Source of the DNA: CAYTPI01 sp964439625
GTDB taxonomy: Bacteria; Chloroflexota; Anaerolineae; Aggregatilineales; UBA3940
Direction: 5' to 3'
DNA length: 64,000 nucleotides
Assembly: GCA_964439625.1 (NCBI GenBank)
Contig: CAYTPI010000012.1
Span: forward strand, 1 to 64,000
Numbering within the stretch: position 1 is the first letter of the stretch; the number at the start of each line of letters is the position of its first letter. This document shows, one piece after another, positions 7,730 to 16,667 of the stretch. The notes below the pieces were generated by a model that had not been told where the DNA came from, did not search any database, and was given only the letters and a program-made list of their open reading frames with translations. The position numbers and the translations under genes were made by a program.

Positions 7730-9427
7730 ATGAACCCCTATGATGACCCTAATGACGCGACGCGCCGCTCAATACGCCCTGAGGTTGATCACAGCTTGGA
7801 ACTGACTCGGCCTGCTAACCCAGTTTATGCTGAGACAGCCTACCAGCGACCAGCGGCTGAGCATGCCGTCCCTGAGCGCGTCGGTAGACAAACTCACAAA
7901 CGCAAGAAGAAACAAACTGCAGGCCCCCGTACATTGAAATCCGTCGTTGTTGGTATTGGTGGGGGTTTTGCTACACTGGTGTTGTTGGCGGTCGGCATGG
8001 TCGTCGGTGGCTATGCCTATCTGCAATTCTTTGGCTTGATCAATCCAGGTGTGCGCGTCGGAGATGTGCGCCTTGGGTTTCTCTCTCGTGAGCAGGCAAC
8101 CGTCGTGTTGGAACGCGAATGGAACAGCGACAACGGCTTGCTGTTGGATGACGGCTCACGGACGTGGTTTGCGCGCCCCGATGAATTCGGCATTACACTG
8201 GCACCGGGGGCGACAGCGCAGGCTGCACTGAATTACGGGCACGCTGGCAGCATTCTGTCCGAGTTCGCGGACTTATTCAGCAGCGCATTACGGGGCCAGC
8301 AGATCGACCCCGTGGTTGTCATCAATGAGGAGCTGGCGCGGGCCGCATTGGAGGCCCGTGCCGACGACATCATGCTGGCGCCACAAAATGCCACCGTCGA
8401 GATTGGTGAGGACGGCAAACTATACACCGTCGATGGAATTCCGGGCCACGAACTGGACGTAAATGGCACGTTAGCTCGCTTAGCCGCTGACCCCAGCGGC
8501 GCACTGGCTGATGGCTACCTGCCGTTGGTCTTAAACCCCATCCCGCCGGATGTTGCGGATGCCTCAGCTGCTATTGAACAGATGCTCGTTCTACTAGACT
8601 CCCCGATTGAGATGACCGCCTACGACCCGATCAAGGATGAGGAACAAAGTTGGACGATTCAACCTGATATTATCGCCAGTTGGTTAGAGGTCAGCGAGAC
8701 AGGTGCTGGCCCGCAGATAGTCGTTTCACCTGCAAAGCTCGAAGCTTATACGCTGGAACTTAGTGCGTCACTCGGTGACGGGCGCAGCATCGATGCGGCA
8801 GCCAGTGCGGATATCATTTTGGCGGCGCTTGAAGCGGATCGCGAAGCGGTGCTGACCATGGTCTATCCGCCCTCAACCTATATGGTACAGGCCGGCCAAA
8901 CATTGACCGCCGTCTCGTGGGACGTAGGCATCCCATACTGGCGCATCATTGACGCCAACCCCGGCCTCAACCCGGATGCGCTCAACCCCGGCGATGTCTT
9001 GACGATCCCCTCGCGTAATGAGGTGCTGCCTTTGCCGATTGTGCGTGAGAAGCGCGTCGTGGTGGACATTAGTGAGCAGCGGGCTTGGGCCTATGAAAAT
9101 GAGGGCCTATACCGTGAATACGTCATCAGCACGGGTATTGATCGCTCACCAACCCAACCGGGGGTTTTCCAAGTGCAAACACATGAACCCGTGGCCTATG
9201 CTTCCTTATGGGACTTGACGATGCCGAATTTCATCGGCATCTATGAGGCCTGGCCCGGCTTTATGAACGGCTTTCATGGCTTGCCGACTTTGTCGAGTGG
9301 GAACGTTCTCTGGGGGGATATTCTGGGAACACCGGCTAGCTACGGCTGCATCATCCTTGATCTTGATGAAGCTGCTCAACTCTATGATTGGGCGGAAGAA
9401 GGCACCGTCGTCGAGATACGACAATAG
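7730..9427 (+). CDS. Membrane-anchored L,D-transpeptidase with LysM
   Basis: A 565-residue envelope protein. A basic cytoplasmic tail is followed by one membrane helix (about 70-95). Next come repeats like the VanW-associated peptidoglycan-binding domain (about 100-360), a LysM motif near 385-425 ending in LNPGDVLTIPS, and a YkuD domain whose catalytic Cys540 lies in SYGCI, with the upstream His in GFHGLP. YkuD enzymes make 3-3 cross-links in peptidoglycan or attach proteins to it. The usual Arg after SxGC is Ile here. The promoter at 7682 supports the start chosen. The gene stands alone. Confidence 0.85.
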   Translation: MNPYDDPNDATRRSIRPEVDHSLELTRPANPVYAETAYQRPAAEHAVPERVGRQTHKRKKKQTAGPRTLKSVVVGIGGGFATLVLLAVGMVVGGYAYLQFFGLINPGVRVGDVRLGFLSREQATVVLEREWNSDNGLLLDDGSRTWFARPDEFGITLAPGATAQAALNYGHAGSILSEFADLFSSALRGQQIDPVVVINEELARAALEARADDIMLAPQNATVEIGEDGKLYTVDGIPGHELDVNGTLARLAADPSGALADGYLPLVLNPIPPDVADASAAIEQMLVLLDSPIEMTAYDPIKDEEQSWTIQPDIIASWLEVSETGAGPQIVVSPAKLEAYTLELSASLGDGRSIDAAASADIILAALEADREAVLTMVYPPSTYMVQAGQTLTAVSWDVGIPYWRIIDANPGLNPDALNPGDVLTIPSRNEVLPLPIVREKRVVVDISEQRAWAYENEGLYREYVISTGIDRSPTQPGVFQVQTHEPVAYASLWDLTMPNFIGIYEAWPGFMNGFHGLPTLSSGNVLWGDILGTPASYGCIILDLDEAAQLYDWAEEGTVVEIRQ

Positions 9428-9474
9428 AATGAGCAGTAAACCCAAGCGGTGATTGATCGCTGGTCACAGAATCA

Positions 9475-9505
9475 AACTGCCTCGTTCAAGTTGAACGAGG
9501 CAGTT
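9475..9505. terminator. Perfect 14-bp hairpin between convergent genes
   Basis: Arms 9475-9488 and 9492-9505 are perfectly complementary around a 3-nt loop. The hairpin lies between the transpeptidase gene and the 3' end of the suf operon and probably ends transcripts from both sides. T tracts are weak. Confidence 0.65.
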
Positions 9506-9530
9506 GTAATTCATTTCGTTTGGCGTTTAC

Positions 9531-10880
9531 TTACAGTGCATCGAGCTTGGCGATAATGTCGCGATCCAAGCGGGCGCGCACCTCTTCGTAGGGAATACGA
9601 TCCATGATCGGGTCGAAGAAACCCTGTACGATCATTTTGACAGCCTCATGCCGTGAGATGCCACGCGCCATCAGGTAGAAGATGACGTTTTCATCGACTT
9701 TGCCGATGGTTGCGGCGTGGGTGCAGGCCACGTCGTCTGCTTGAATTTCGAGGCCGGGAATGCTGTCAGCACGGGCGCTGCGCTCTAAGATCAGGTTGCG
9801 GTTGGCTTGGAAGCCGTCCGTCTGCTGGGCACCCGGCTCCACAAGAATCATCCCTTGCCATACCGAACGGGATGTATCTTTCAACGCCCCCTTGAATAAC
9901 AGGTCGCTGGTGGTGCGCAGAGCATTCTCATTGTGGTTCTGCTGCGTGTCCAAGTCAATATGCTGCTGCCCGTCACCGAAGTACAGGCCAGAAATACGCC
10001 CAAAGGCGTCGTTGTCGTCCAGTTCGAGCGTCATGAAGACCTTCTCGAACTCGGTGCCCATCTCACTGGCGACCCAGTCGAGGTTGCCATGTTTGGCGGT
10101 GCGTCCACGCTGGTGCCCAAAGTTGACGACGTTATCACCCCAGTTTTGCAGCGCAACGTAGCGCAGGCTGGCGTTTTCACCACAGAATAACTCGGTGACG
10201 CCCATGTGCAACATCGGCTGATCAAGCGTCGGGGAGTTGCTCTCGTGCAGGAAGGTGATGCTGGCACCATCTTCCACAACAGCGAGAATGTGGGTTGAGG
10301 TCGTTTGCGTGCCGGTCACATATTCGACGCTGTGTACAGGCAGGTCGATCACCTTGCCCTTGGGCACATACAGGAAGACGCCATGCGTCCATAGTGCGCC
10401 ATGCAGGGCGGCGAACTTGCCATCTTCCACGGGCACGCCCTTGGTCATAAAGGTTGCTTCCAACAGGTCACGGTGATTAAGCCAGGCTTTGCTCAACGGC
10501 TCGAAGATCACACCCTCAGCCGCCAGATCAGCGGAGACCTCTTCCAGCACCAGCTTGCCGTCGGCAAACACCAGCAGGCCGCCTTGCTCGTCACCGATTA
10601 GTGGGACGTACAATTCTGCGGGTACATCATCGATGCTGGTCTCAGTGACTTTGCCGTTAAGCTGCGGGATTGTTTTCCAATCCACCCGCGCCAAGTCAGT
10701 ACGACGCCACGGTTCGTCGCTGAGTGTTGGGATTGGGGTGGCTTCAGCCACTTGCCAAGCATCGAGGCGCTTTTGCAGCAACCAGTCTGGTTCAGCGAGC
10801 CTCTCTGAGATGGCCTTGACCGTCTCCTGTGTAAATGGCAGCACAACCTCTTTCCGTCGTACTTTTCTTCGTTGTCCCAA
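9531..10880 (-). CDS. sufD: Fe-S cluster assembly protein SufD
   Basis: A 449-residue SufD-like subunit of the SufBCD scaffold, recognisable by the C-terminal beta-helix region with DDVACTHAATIGK and the FYLMARGI...VKMIVQGF tail shared by SufB and SufD. It partners SufB and the SufC ATPase to build iron-sulfur clusters in the cytoplasm. The start is TTG at 10880, supported by GGAGG six bases upstream; no ATG lies nearby. It is the last gene of sufC-sufB-sufD, 110 bp after sufB. Confidence 0.93.
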   Translation of the reverse strand: MGQRRKVRRKEVVLPFTQETVKAISERLAEPDWLLQKRLDAWQVAEATPIPTLSDEPWRRTDLARVDWKTIPQLNGKVTETSIDDVPAELYVPLIGDEQGGLLVFADGKLVLEEVSADLAAEGVIFEPLSKAWLNHRDLLEATFMTKGVPVEDGKFAALHGALWTHGVFLYVPKGKVIDLPVHSVEYVTGTQTTSTHILAVVEDGASITFLHESNSPTLDQPMLHMGVTELFCGENASLRYVALQNWGDNVVNFGHQRGRTAKHGNLDWVASEMGTEFEKVFMTLELDDNDAFGRISGLYFGDGQQHIDLDTQQNHNENALRTTSDLLFKGALKDTSRSVWQGMILVEPGAQQTDGFQANRNLILERSARADSIPGLEIQADDVACTHAATIGKVDENVIFYLMARGISRHEAVKMIVQGFFDPIMDRIPYEEVRARLDRDIIAKLDAL

Positions 10881-10990
10881 TGAGTTCCTCCAATTGTCAA
10901 TTGAAAGGCGCGGCGCAATGTATTGATTGCAATCCGCGCCTTGGGTTCATCAAAAGTATGTGTCACTTCACCCTATCTTGGGTGAACGGT

Positions 10991-12424
10991 CTAGCCGATT
11001 GAGCCTTCCATCTGTAGTTGGATCAAGCGGTTGAGCTCCATAGCATATTCCATTGGCAGCTCCCTGACCAACGGCTCAATGAAGCCGTTGACGACCATTG
11101 CGTTGGCCTGTTCCTCGGTTAGACCGCGGCTCATCAGGTAGAAGAGTTGATCCTCACCGACTTTACTGACCGACGCTTCATGACCGATTGTCACATCCTG
11201 CTCTTCGATCTCGATGTACGGGTAGGTGTTAGAGTGACTCTTGTCGTCAAGCAGCAGGGCGTCACAGACGACGTTGCTCTTCACGTTGTAGGCCCCATCT
11301 TCGACCTTCAACAGGCCGCGGTAGCTGGAAATACCGCCATCCTTCGAAATCGACTTACTGGTGATCTTGCTGGTGGTGTTTGGTGCAACGTGAACCACCT
11401 TACCGCCAGCATCTTGTGTTTGACCATCACCAGCAAAGGCGATACTCAGCACTTCACCGTGGGCACCCTCTTCCATCAGGTGGATGGCGGGATACTTCAT
11501 AGTGACTTTAGAGCCAAGGTTACCGTCAACCCATTCCATGGTGGCGTCGCGGTAAGCAACGGCACGCTTGGTGACGAGGTTGTAGACGTTACCAGCCCAG
11601 TTCTGAACGGTGGTATAGCGGCAGCGACCACCTTGCTTGACGATAATCTCGACTACGGCACTATGCAGACTTTCGCTGCTGTAGACCGGTGCGGTGCAAC
11701 CTTCGACGTAGTGAACGAAAGCACCCTCATCGACGATGATCAATGTGCGCTCGAACTGCCCGACGGCCTCACCATTAATGCGGAAGTAAGCCTGCAATGG
11801 CATTTCAACTTCAACATTCGGCGGGACGTAAACAAATGACCCACCTGACCACACGGCGGAGTTCAATGCGGCAAATTTGTTGTCGTTGTACGGAATAATC
11901 GTGCCAAAATACTCTTTGACGATGTCTTCATATTGGCGCAGGCCATCATCCATACTCAGGAAGACGACACCTTGCTCTTCGAGGTCTTCGCGTACCTTGT
12001 GGTAGATCACCTCGGAGTCGAATTGGGCACCTGCGCCAGAAAGGAACTTGCGCTCTGCCTCTGGTACGCCGAGGCGGTCAAAAGTCTCCTTGATGTCATC
12101 TGGCACGTCGTCCCAGTCACGGTAGGACTTATCACCAGGGCGGACGTAGTAGTGAATGTTATCGAACTTGATGCCGCTTAGGTCTGCGCCCCAGTTTGGC
12201 ATCGGGCGATCATTGAAGGCTTTCAGAGACTTCAGACGGAAGTCAAGCATCCACTCCGGTTCTTGCTTCATCTCAGAGAGGTTGCGGACAACGCCTTCGT
12301 TAAGTCCCTTTTCTGATTTGTACACAGACTTGTCTTCGACGTGAAAGCCATACTTTTCTGCATAGCTTTCCTTAGTCTGCATCTTGCGTAGTTCTTGTGC
12401 TTCTTGTGCAGCAGCATCTGCCAT
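10991..12424 (-). CDS. sufB: Fe-S cluster assembly protein SufB
   Basis: A 477-residue SufB, the cluster-building scaffold subunit, with the family features [22 protein letters not shown] and the C-terminal [13 protein letters not shown] block. Length is normal for SufB (about 470-480). The ATG at 12424 follows AAGGAT at good spacing and is preferred to a GTG 21 bp upstream. It lies between sufC (64 bp upstream) and sufD, the gene order seen in many Gram-positive and Chloroflexota suf operons. Confidence 0.96.
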   Translation of the reverse strand: MADAAAQEAQELRKMQTKESYAEKYGFHVEDKSVYKSEKGLNEGVVRNLSEMKQEPEWMLDFRLKSLKAFNDRPMPNWGADLSGIKFDNIHYYVRPGDKSYRDWDDVPDDIKETFDRLGVPEAERKFLSGAGAQFDSEVIYHKVREDLEEQGVVFLSMDDGLRQYEDIVKEYFGTIIPYNDNKFAALNSAVWSGGSFVYVPPNVEVEMPLQAYFRINGEAVGQFERTLIIVDEGAFVHYVEGCTAPVYSSESLHSAVVEIIVKQGGRCRYTTVQNWAGNVYNLVTKRAVAYRDATMEWVDGNLGSKVTMKYPAIHLMEEGAHGEVLSIAFAGDGQTQDAGGKVVHVAPNTTSKITSKSISKDGGISSYRGLLKVEDGAYNVKSNVVCDALLLDDKSHSNTYPYIEIEEQDVTIGHEASVSKVGEDQLFYLMSRGLTEEQANAMVVNGFIEPLVRELPMEYAMELNRLIQLQMEGSIG

Positions 12425-12488
12425 GGTTTTATCCTTTTCTGTCACGAATGTCGTTCAAAGTAAACTAACTGCCATTAAACATCTTGAG

Positions 12489-13259
12489 CTATGCGTTTGA
12501 CCGCAACCAATCGTAACCTTCAGCTTCTAGCTTGAGGGCGAGCTCTGGGCCGCCACTTTCTACAATGCGTCCATCAAGCACGATGTGAATATATTGCGGC
12601 TTGATGTAGTTCAGAATACGCTGGTAGTGCGTAATGACCAAGACACCGAGATTAGTATCATCGGCGTTCAACAACGTATTGACACCTTCGGAGACGATCC
12701 GCAGCGCATCGATGTCAAGGCCGGAGTCGGTCTCATCGAGCACGGCAATCTTTGGCTTAAGGGCTGCCATCTGGAGAATCTCGGCCCGCTTTTTCTCACC
12801 ACCAGAGAAACCTTCGTTCAGGTAGCGGCCTGCAAAGCTGTGGTCCATCTCTAGCATGTCCATCTTCTCGACCAGCATACGCCGGAACTTTGGAATCGGC
12901 GCCCCTTTGCTTTCAGGGTCTTCTAGCTTCAAGCGGGCATTGAGTGCCTGTCGAATGAAGTTTGCCAGTGTGATTCCCGGAATTGCCACCGGATACTGGA
13001 ACGCGAGGAACAAGCCAGCATGACTGCGCTCGTCTGCTTCCATTTCAAGCAGGTCTTTGCCGTCAAAAATAATCTGACCGCCAACTACCTCATAGTCTGG
13101 GTGGCCCATCAGCGTGTATGCAAGGGTGCTCTTGCCGGAACCGTTAGGCCCCATCAAGGCATGAATTTCGCCTTGCTTAATCGTCAGGTCAATACCTTTG
13201 AGGATCGGCTGATCCTCGATGTTCACCTGAAGGTTACGTATTTCTAAAGCGACGCTCAT
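12489..13259 (-). CDS. sufC: Fe-S assembly ATPase SufC
   Basis: A 256-residue ABC-type ATPase. Walker A is GPNGSGKST (about 38-46), the signature SGGEKKRAE lies near 150, and Walker B with the D-loop ([11 protein letters not shown]) near 172-182. SufC drives conformational change in SufB-SufD during cluster assembly. A strong GGAGGAG site precedes the ATG. It is the first gene of the operon and starts about 90 bp downstream of a textbook promoter at 13352-13380. Confidence 0.97.
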   Translation of the reverse strand: MSVALEIRNLQVNIEDQPILKGIDLTIKQGEIHALMGPNGSGKSTLAYTLMGHPDYEVVGGQIIFDGKDLLEMEADERSHAGLFLAFQYPVAIPGITLANFIRQALNARLKLEDPESKGAPIPKFRRMLVEKMDMLEMDHSFAGRYLNEGFSGGEKKRAEILQMAALKPKIAVLDETDSGLDIDALRIVSEGVNTLLNADDTNLGVLVITHYQRILNYIKPQYIHIVLDGRIVESGGPELALKLEAEGYDWLRSNA

Positions 13260-13351
13260 CGGTGTGAGCTCCTCCTTTTGAACATAGTTGCGACGGTTGA
13301 AATCGTGTCGCTCGCTCGTAAAATCAACGTGGTTTAATTCGATACATTTCG

Positions 13352-13380
13352 AGTATAGCTTGCGCCACGGAGTGAGTCAA
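13352..13380 (-). promoter_or_regulatory. Promoter of the sufCBD operon
   Basis: On the minus strand TTGACT (13380-13375), a 17-bp spacer and TATACT (13357-13352) make a near-consensus sigma-70-type promoter. The start of transcription would be about 13345, giving a leader of some 85 nt. Confidence 0.8.
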
Positions 13381-13385
13381 TAAAT

Positions 13386-13395
13386 TAGATATCTA
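13386..13395. promoter_or_regulatory. Palindrome between divergent suf promoters
   Basis: TAGATATCTA is a perfect 10-bp palindrome located between the two opposing -35 boxes. Further TAGAT-type half sites occur downstream toward 13470-13490. An operator for an Fe-S-sensing regulator is an inference; no regulator gene is nearby. Confidence 0.35.
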
Positions 13396-13404
13396 TCTTA
13401 TTTA

Positions 13405-13434
13405 TTGAACGCAGCCTGGAGAATATGATATACT
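13405..13434 (+). promoter_or_regulatory. Promoter of the SufT/MIP18-like gene
   Basis: TTGAAC (13405-13410), an 18-bp spacer and TATACT (13429-13434) preceded by TG form a -35 plus extended -10 promoter. It fires away from the suf promoter and gives a leader of about 110 nt before the gene at 13552. Confidence 0.75.
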
Positions 13435-13551
13435 CGCGATAAGATGTCACACTTTTGAGTAAAGTCATTTAGATAGGTTTAATCTATATAAATACTGGCC
13501 TACTGCGAATGACTGCATCCGAATTATCAATCAGATTAAGGGTTACACAAG

Positions 13552-13863
13552 ATGGAAAAAGAACTACTGGCAATTGAAGAAGACGTTCGCACAGCCCTGC
13601 GCGAAGTCATTGACCCAGAAATTGGCATGGATATTATTACGCTCGGCTTGGTTCGTGACGTTCAGGTGGAGCCAGAGAGCACCCACATCGTCATGATCCT
13701 AACAACGCCCTTCTGCCCCTACGGCCCACAGATAATGGAGCAGACTCGCCGCGTCGCCGAGCTTACATCAAAGCGTCCTGCCTCCATCGAAATGGGTTCG
13801 GAACTATGGGACCCAAGCTACATGGAAGAAGGTGCAGGCGGCGACTGGGGTTTGTACTTCTAA
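13552..13863 (+). CDS. MIP18/SufT-like Fe-S assembly factor
   Basis: A 103-residue single-domain protein of the MIP18 (DUF59) family. It has the opening helix, the VIDPEIGMDIITLGLV segment near residues 18-33 and the conserved Cys in TTPFCPYGP near residue 62. SufT-type proteins help mature iron-sulfur proteins and are often encoded with suf genes. Here the gene is divergent from sufC and shares its control region, which supports that role. AAGGGTTAC lies before the ATG. Confidence 0.88.
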   Translation: MEKELLAIEEDVRTALREVIDPEIGMDIITLGLVRDVQVEPESTHIVMILTTPFCPYGPQIMEQTRRVAELTSKRPASIEMGSELWDPSYMEEGAGGDWGLYF

Positions 13864-13896
13864 CGAAGCAGTTTGCACACAACTCGACGATCAGCC

Positions 13897-13932
13897 AAGG
13901 GCCGAACACATTCGGCCCTTAACATTCTTTTA
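13897..13932 (+). terminator. Terminator of the SufT-like gene
   Basis: A perfect 10-bp stem (13897-13906 with 13911-13920) is followed by a T-rich stretch ending in TTCTTTT. Confidence 0.75.
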
Positions 13933-13964
13933 CCTTCTACTAACAATTAACCTGCGGATAGATA

Positions 13965-14354
13965 CTAGGCAGACACTTTTTCTCGAAGCAGCTTGTCGGC
14001 TTCGGTCATCGCTTCGTCCATTGTGCGGAACATATACGTCTGGTAGCCACCGTACTGCTGTTGTGCCATGGATTCTTGCAAAAGAGCCCAATCGTCATTA
14101 TCGCTTACAAAAAAGTGGTCAATATTCTCGAAGTTCTCGCTTGGCACGTCACGCATTGCGCCAAGGCCCACTACAAAGCGCCCAAAATCGAACTTGTGTT
14201 CCGTGAAGTCCCACATAGCAACGCTGTAAGTGTGCTTTATACGGTAAGCATTGATAACTTCGTGGGCCTCCTTGACAATCTCGTCGGCGTTAAAGGGTTC
14301 CTCAAAACGAACGACAATCACATGATCACGCGGATTTTTTACGACTAATGGCAT
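13965..14354 (-). CDS. Hypothetical protein of SpoIIAA/STAS-like size
   Basis: A 129-residue soluble protein of unknown function with alternating strands and helices. It is acidic in the centre (VSDNDDW) and has two amphipathic helices at the C-terminus. It resembles in size and pattern the small STAS-like proteins common near regulators in Chloroflexota, but the similarity is too weak to name a family. It faces the SufT-like gene across a terminator and has 166 bp to the divergent gene at 14521. Confidence 0.6.
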   Translation of the reverse strand: MPLVVKNPRDHVIVVRFEEPFNADEIVKEAHEVINAYRIKHTYSVAMWDFTEHKFDFGRFVVGLGAMRDVPSENFENIDHFFVSDNDDWALLQESMAQQQYGGYQTYMFRTMDEAMTEADKLLREKVSA

Positions 14355-14520
14355 CTTAAATTACCCTCTCACTACTTAGATATCTGTTGTAGAAAGTATA
14401 CACTGCCTATAGGCGCTGTGCACGTAAATTTTAGAGCAACCCAAGCAGGTTGTTGCTGCACCCCGTACATGAAAGATACGCTCACTATCAATGTTCGCTT
14501 AGTAACAAAGACACCCACAA

Positions 14521-15144
14521 ATGAAGATCGGTATCATCGGTGCAGGGCGCCTCGGGATGAACGTTGGTAAACTACTGTCAGATGCAGGTCATGAGCTTTT
14601 CTGGAGCTTTTCGCGCTCAGACGAGAAGCTCTTGCACTTGGCAGTATCGTCAGGTGATCCAAGCAATTGGGGCAGCGTCTCAGACGCGATTGCTTTTGCC
14701 AGTGTGCTGTTGTTGGCCCCACCTTACACGACGATTGATCAGGTCATCGCCGAGATGAACGGCGCAGAGGGCAAGGTTATCATTGATTGTGTCAACCCCT
14801 TCACACCTGACGGCCCAATCTACAAAGAGCGCGGTACTGCGGCTGAGGAGATCGCTGGTAAATTGCCAAGAGCGCAGACAGTCAAAGCCTATAACCACAT
14901 TCACTATCAGGATATTGCCAGCCGCCACCACAGTGACCCGCGCCTTGTGGCGTTTATCTGCGGAGATCATGCAGAGGCCAAGTCAACTGCAGCGGAACTT
15001 GTGACCTCAACTGGGTTTCATGTTCATGATCTCGGTCCGTTAAAGGCAGCACGCTGGACGGAACCCCACGGGCCGCTGTTCAATAAACCAACGACCGTCC
15101 CAGAGATCGATAAGATGTTGGCAGACCTATCTGCTATAGAATAG
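14521..15144 (+). CDS. NADP-dependent F420-reductase-like protein
   Basis: A 207-residue Rossmann protein beginning with GIIGAGRLG (4-12), which binds a nicotinamide cofactor. It follows the small family containing NADPH:F420 oxidoreductases and related reductases: a dinucleotide-binding half, then VKAYNHIHY near residue 121 where these enzymes have K-A-F/Y-N. Whether it uses F420 cannot be told here; no F420 biosynthesis gene lies in the window. It is followed 44 bp later by a small multidrug-resistance gene. Confidence 0.75.
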   Translation: MKIGIIGAGRLGMNVGKLLSDAGHELFWSFSRSDEKLLHLAVSSGDPSNWGSVSDAIAFASVLLLAPPYTTIDQVIAEMNGAEGKVIIDCVNPFTPDGPIYKERGTAAEEIAGKLPRAQTVKAYNHIHYQDIASRHHSDPRLVAFICGDHAEAKSTAAELVTSTGFHVHDLGPLKAARWTEPHGPLFNKPTTVPEIDKMLADLSAIE

Positions 15145-15188
15145 TTTATTTCTAACCAATCAACTGGCAGATATGCCAAGGAGCCACT

Positions 15189-15524
15189 ATGTCTGGATAT
15201 ATTGCGCTGGCAATTGCAATTGCGAGCGAAGTTACCGCAACAACCTCGTTAAAGATGTCGTCCGGCTTCACGCGGCTTATCCCCAGCATTATCGTTGTAA
15301 TTGGCTATGGGGCATCGTTTTTCTTCAGTGCCATCTCGTTGAAGACCTTACCGTTGGGGTTCACTTATGCCGTCTGGTCTGGCGCCGGAACGGTCGGGGT
15401 GATCATCATTGGTGTGATGCTATTCAACGAGGGGTTGAACATCCCGAAGGCCATCGGCATCGTGATGATCATTGCCGGCATCATCCTAGTGAACACCTTC
15501 GGGCCAGAAGTCGCAGCCAGCTAG
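15189..15524 (+). CDS. SMR-family efflux protein
   Basis: A 111-residue protein with four membrane helices, the standard small multidrug-resistance architecture. The essential proton/substrate-binding Glu is in helix 1 (IASEVTATTSLK, Glu14), and the helix 2-3 features GYGASF and AVWSGAG are intact. It works as a dimer in the cytoplasmic membrane, exchanging protons for cationic compounds or guanidinium. AGGAG precedes the ATG. Its stop touches the convergent gene at 15525. Confidence 0.9.
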   Translation: MSGYIALAIAIASEVTATTSLKMSSGFTRLIPSIIVVIGYGASFFFSAISLKTLPLGFTYAVWSGAGTVGVIIIGVMLFNEGLNIPKAIGIVMIIAGIILVNTFGPEVAAS

Positions 15525-16667
15525 TTATGTGAGGGCCGGCTGCCAGCCAGCACGTAGATCGTTTGCGCGTTGGAGCGCCCGTTCAATCTGAGCGGCGGTA
15601 ATGGCTCGGTTGCGGTAAGTGAAATCACTGATGTGGAAGCCGTGGCGGTCGGCAATATCGTCGATGGCGCGTATCTTCTCGACATCCAACAGCCGCCCAA
15701 CTGTGTAGTCTTCATAGCGACCCTCTAGTGCCAGCGCCATCGTTTCTGCCATGCAGGCGAAGGTCTTGCCGCGTGGGTAGCCAAAGTGAAAATTGAAGTT
15801 AACCGGGCCGGGCGCTTCGACCATGCCCCCCTCGATGATCAATACATCACCGCGCTCTTTGCGAACTTCTTGTGAAACATCCGCTGGGACAGCCGTATCG
15901 CACACAACCGCGCCTGGCTTTAGATGCTGTGACTCAATCACTGGGCCAATCGAACTGGTAGCCGTCAGAATAACATCGGCCTGATGCAGCTTCGCATAAT
16001 CGGTTGCTGTCGTAATCCGCGCCCGGTGTCCTGCACAACGCTCTGCTACGGACTGGAGCGTCCGCTCACGCCGCCCAACGAGGTGAACATGGGCGGCGTT
16101 TTCCGCCAACAGTTCAGCGCTTGCCGCCCCAATTGACCCAGTCGCACCAACGACGGCAACCGTCGCCTCGCTGATGTCAATCTCCATACAAACACTGGCG
16201 TCTAAAATGGAGCGGACGACCACAGCCACGGTGTAAGAGTTGCCCGTCGTCACCGGGATATCGAGCTTTTCAGAAACGGTCATACCAGCATCACCCACAA
16301 TCGAGATGTACGCGCCTAGACCAAGAATTTTGGCGCCGAGGCGTTCCGCCATGCGGCCCGTCGCGATGATCTTTTTATAGACTTGTTCTTTCGGCAAAGA
16401 CATCATTTGGCGGGGCGTATAGGGCACACTGACGAACCAGCCCTGCGCTTCAACCCCTGTCGCTGCTGAACGCAGCCCTTCGATGTTCGAGAGGAATACC
16501 GGGGGCCAATACTGTGAGAAGAAATGAATCTGTTCTTCAGTGAGGGCTTTGCCAAGCAGCGGGTAACGCTTTGAGACATCGGCCTTGGGGTCAATGGGGT
16601 GAAGTGCAAATGCGAATGTACGCTCCGTTGTGGGACGAGCAGCCTTTGTGAACAGTCGGTTTACCAC
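15525..16667 (-). CDS. Acyl-ACP-reductase-like protein
   Basis: A 380-residue protein whose layout matches the long-chain acyl-ACP reductase of cyanobacteria. It shows TTGNSYT (140-146), a Rossmann motif VVGATGSIG (172-180), a GGMVE block (280-284) and FACMAE with Cys305 at the position of the acyl-accepting cysteine. A conserved C-terminal segment then runs through EG-x-Y and RHGF. In cyanobacteria this enzyme reduces fatty acyl-ACP to aldehyde. A shikimate-dehydrogenase-like reductase is the less specific alternative. The GTG start overlaps the upstream gene by 7 bp, so the two are translationally coupled. No aldehyde-deformylating oxygenase is nearby. Confidence 0.7.
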   Translation of the reverse strand: MVNRLFTKAARPTTERTFAFALHPIDPKADVSKRYPLLGKALTEEQIHFFSQYWPPVFLSNIEGLRSAATGVEAQGWFVSVPYTPRQMMSLPKEQVYKKIIATGRMAERLGAKILGLGAYISIVGDAGMTVSEKLDIPVTTGNSYTVAVVVRSILDASVCMEIDISEATVAVVGATGSIGAASAELLAENAAHVHLVGRRERTLQSVAERCAGHRARITTATDYAKLHQADVILTATSSIGPVIESQHLKPGAVVCDTAVPADVSQEVRKERGDVLIIEGGMVEAPGPVNFNFHFGYPRGKTFACMAETMALALEGRYEDYTVGRLLDVEKIRAIDDIADRHGFHISDFTYRNRAITAAQIERALQRANDLRAGWQPALT

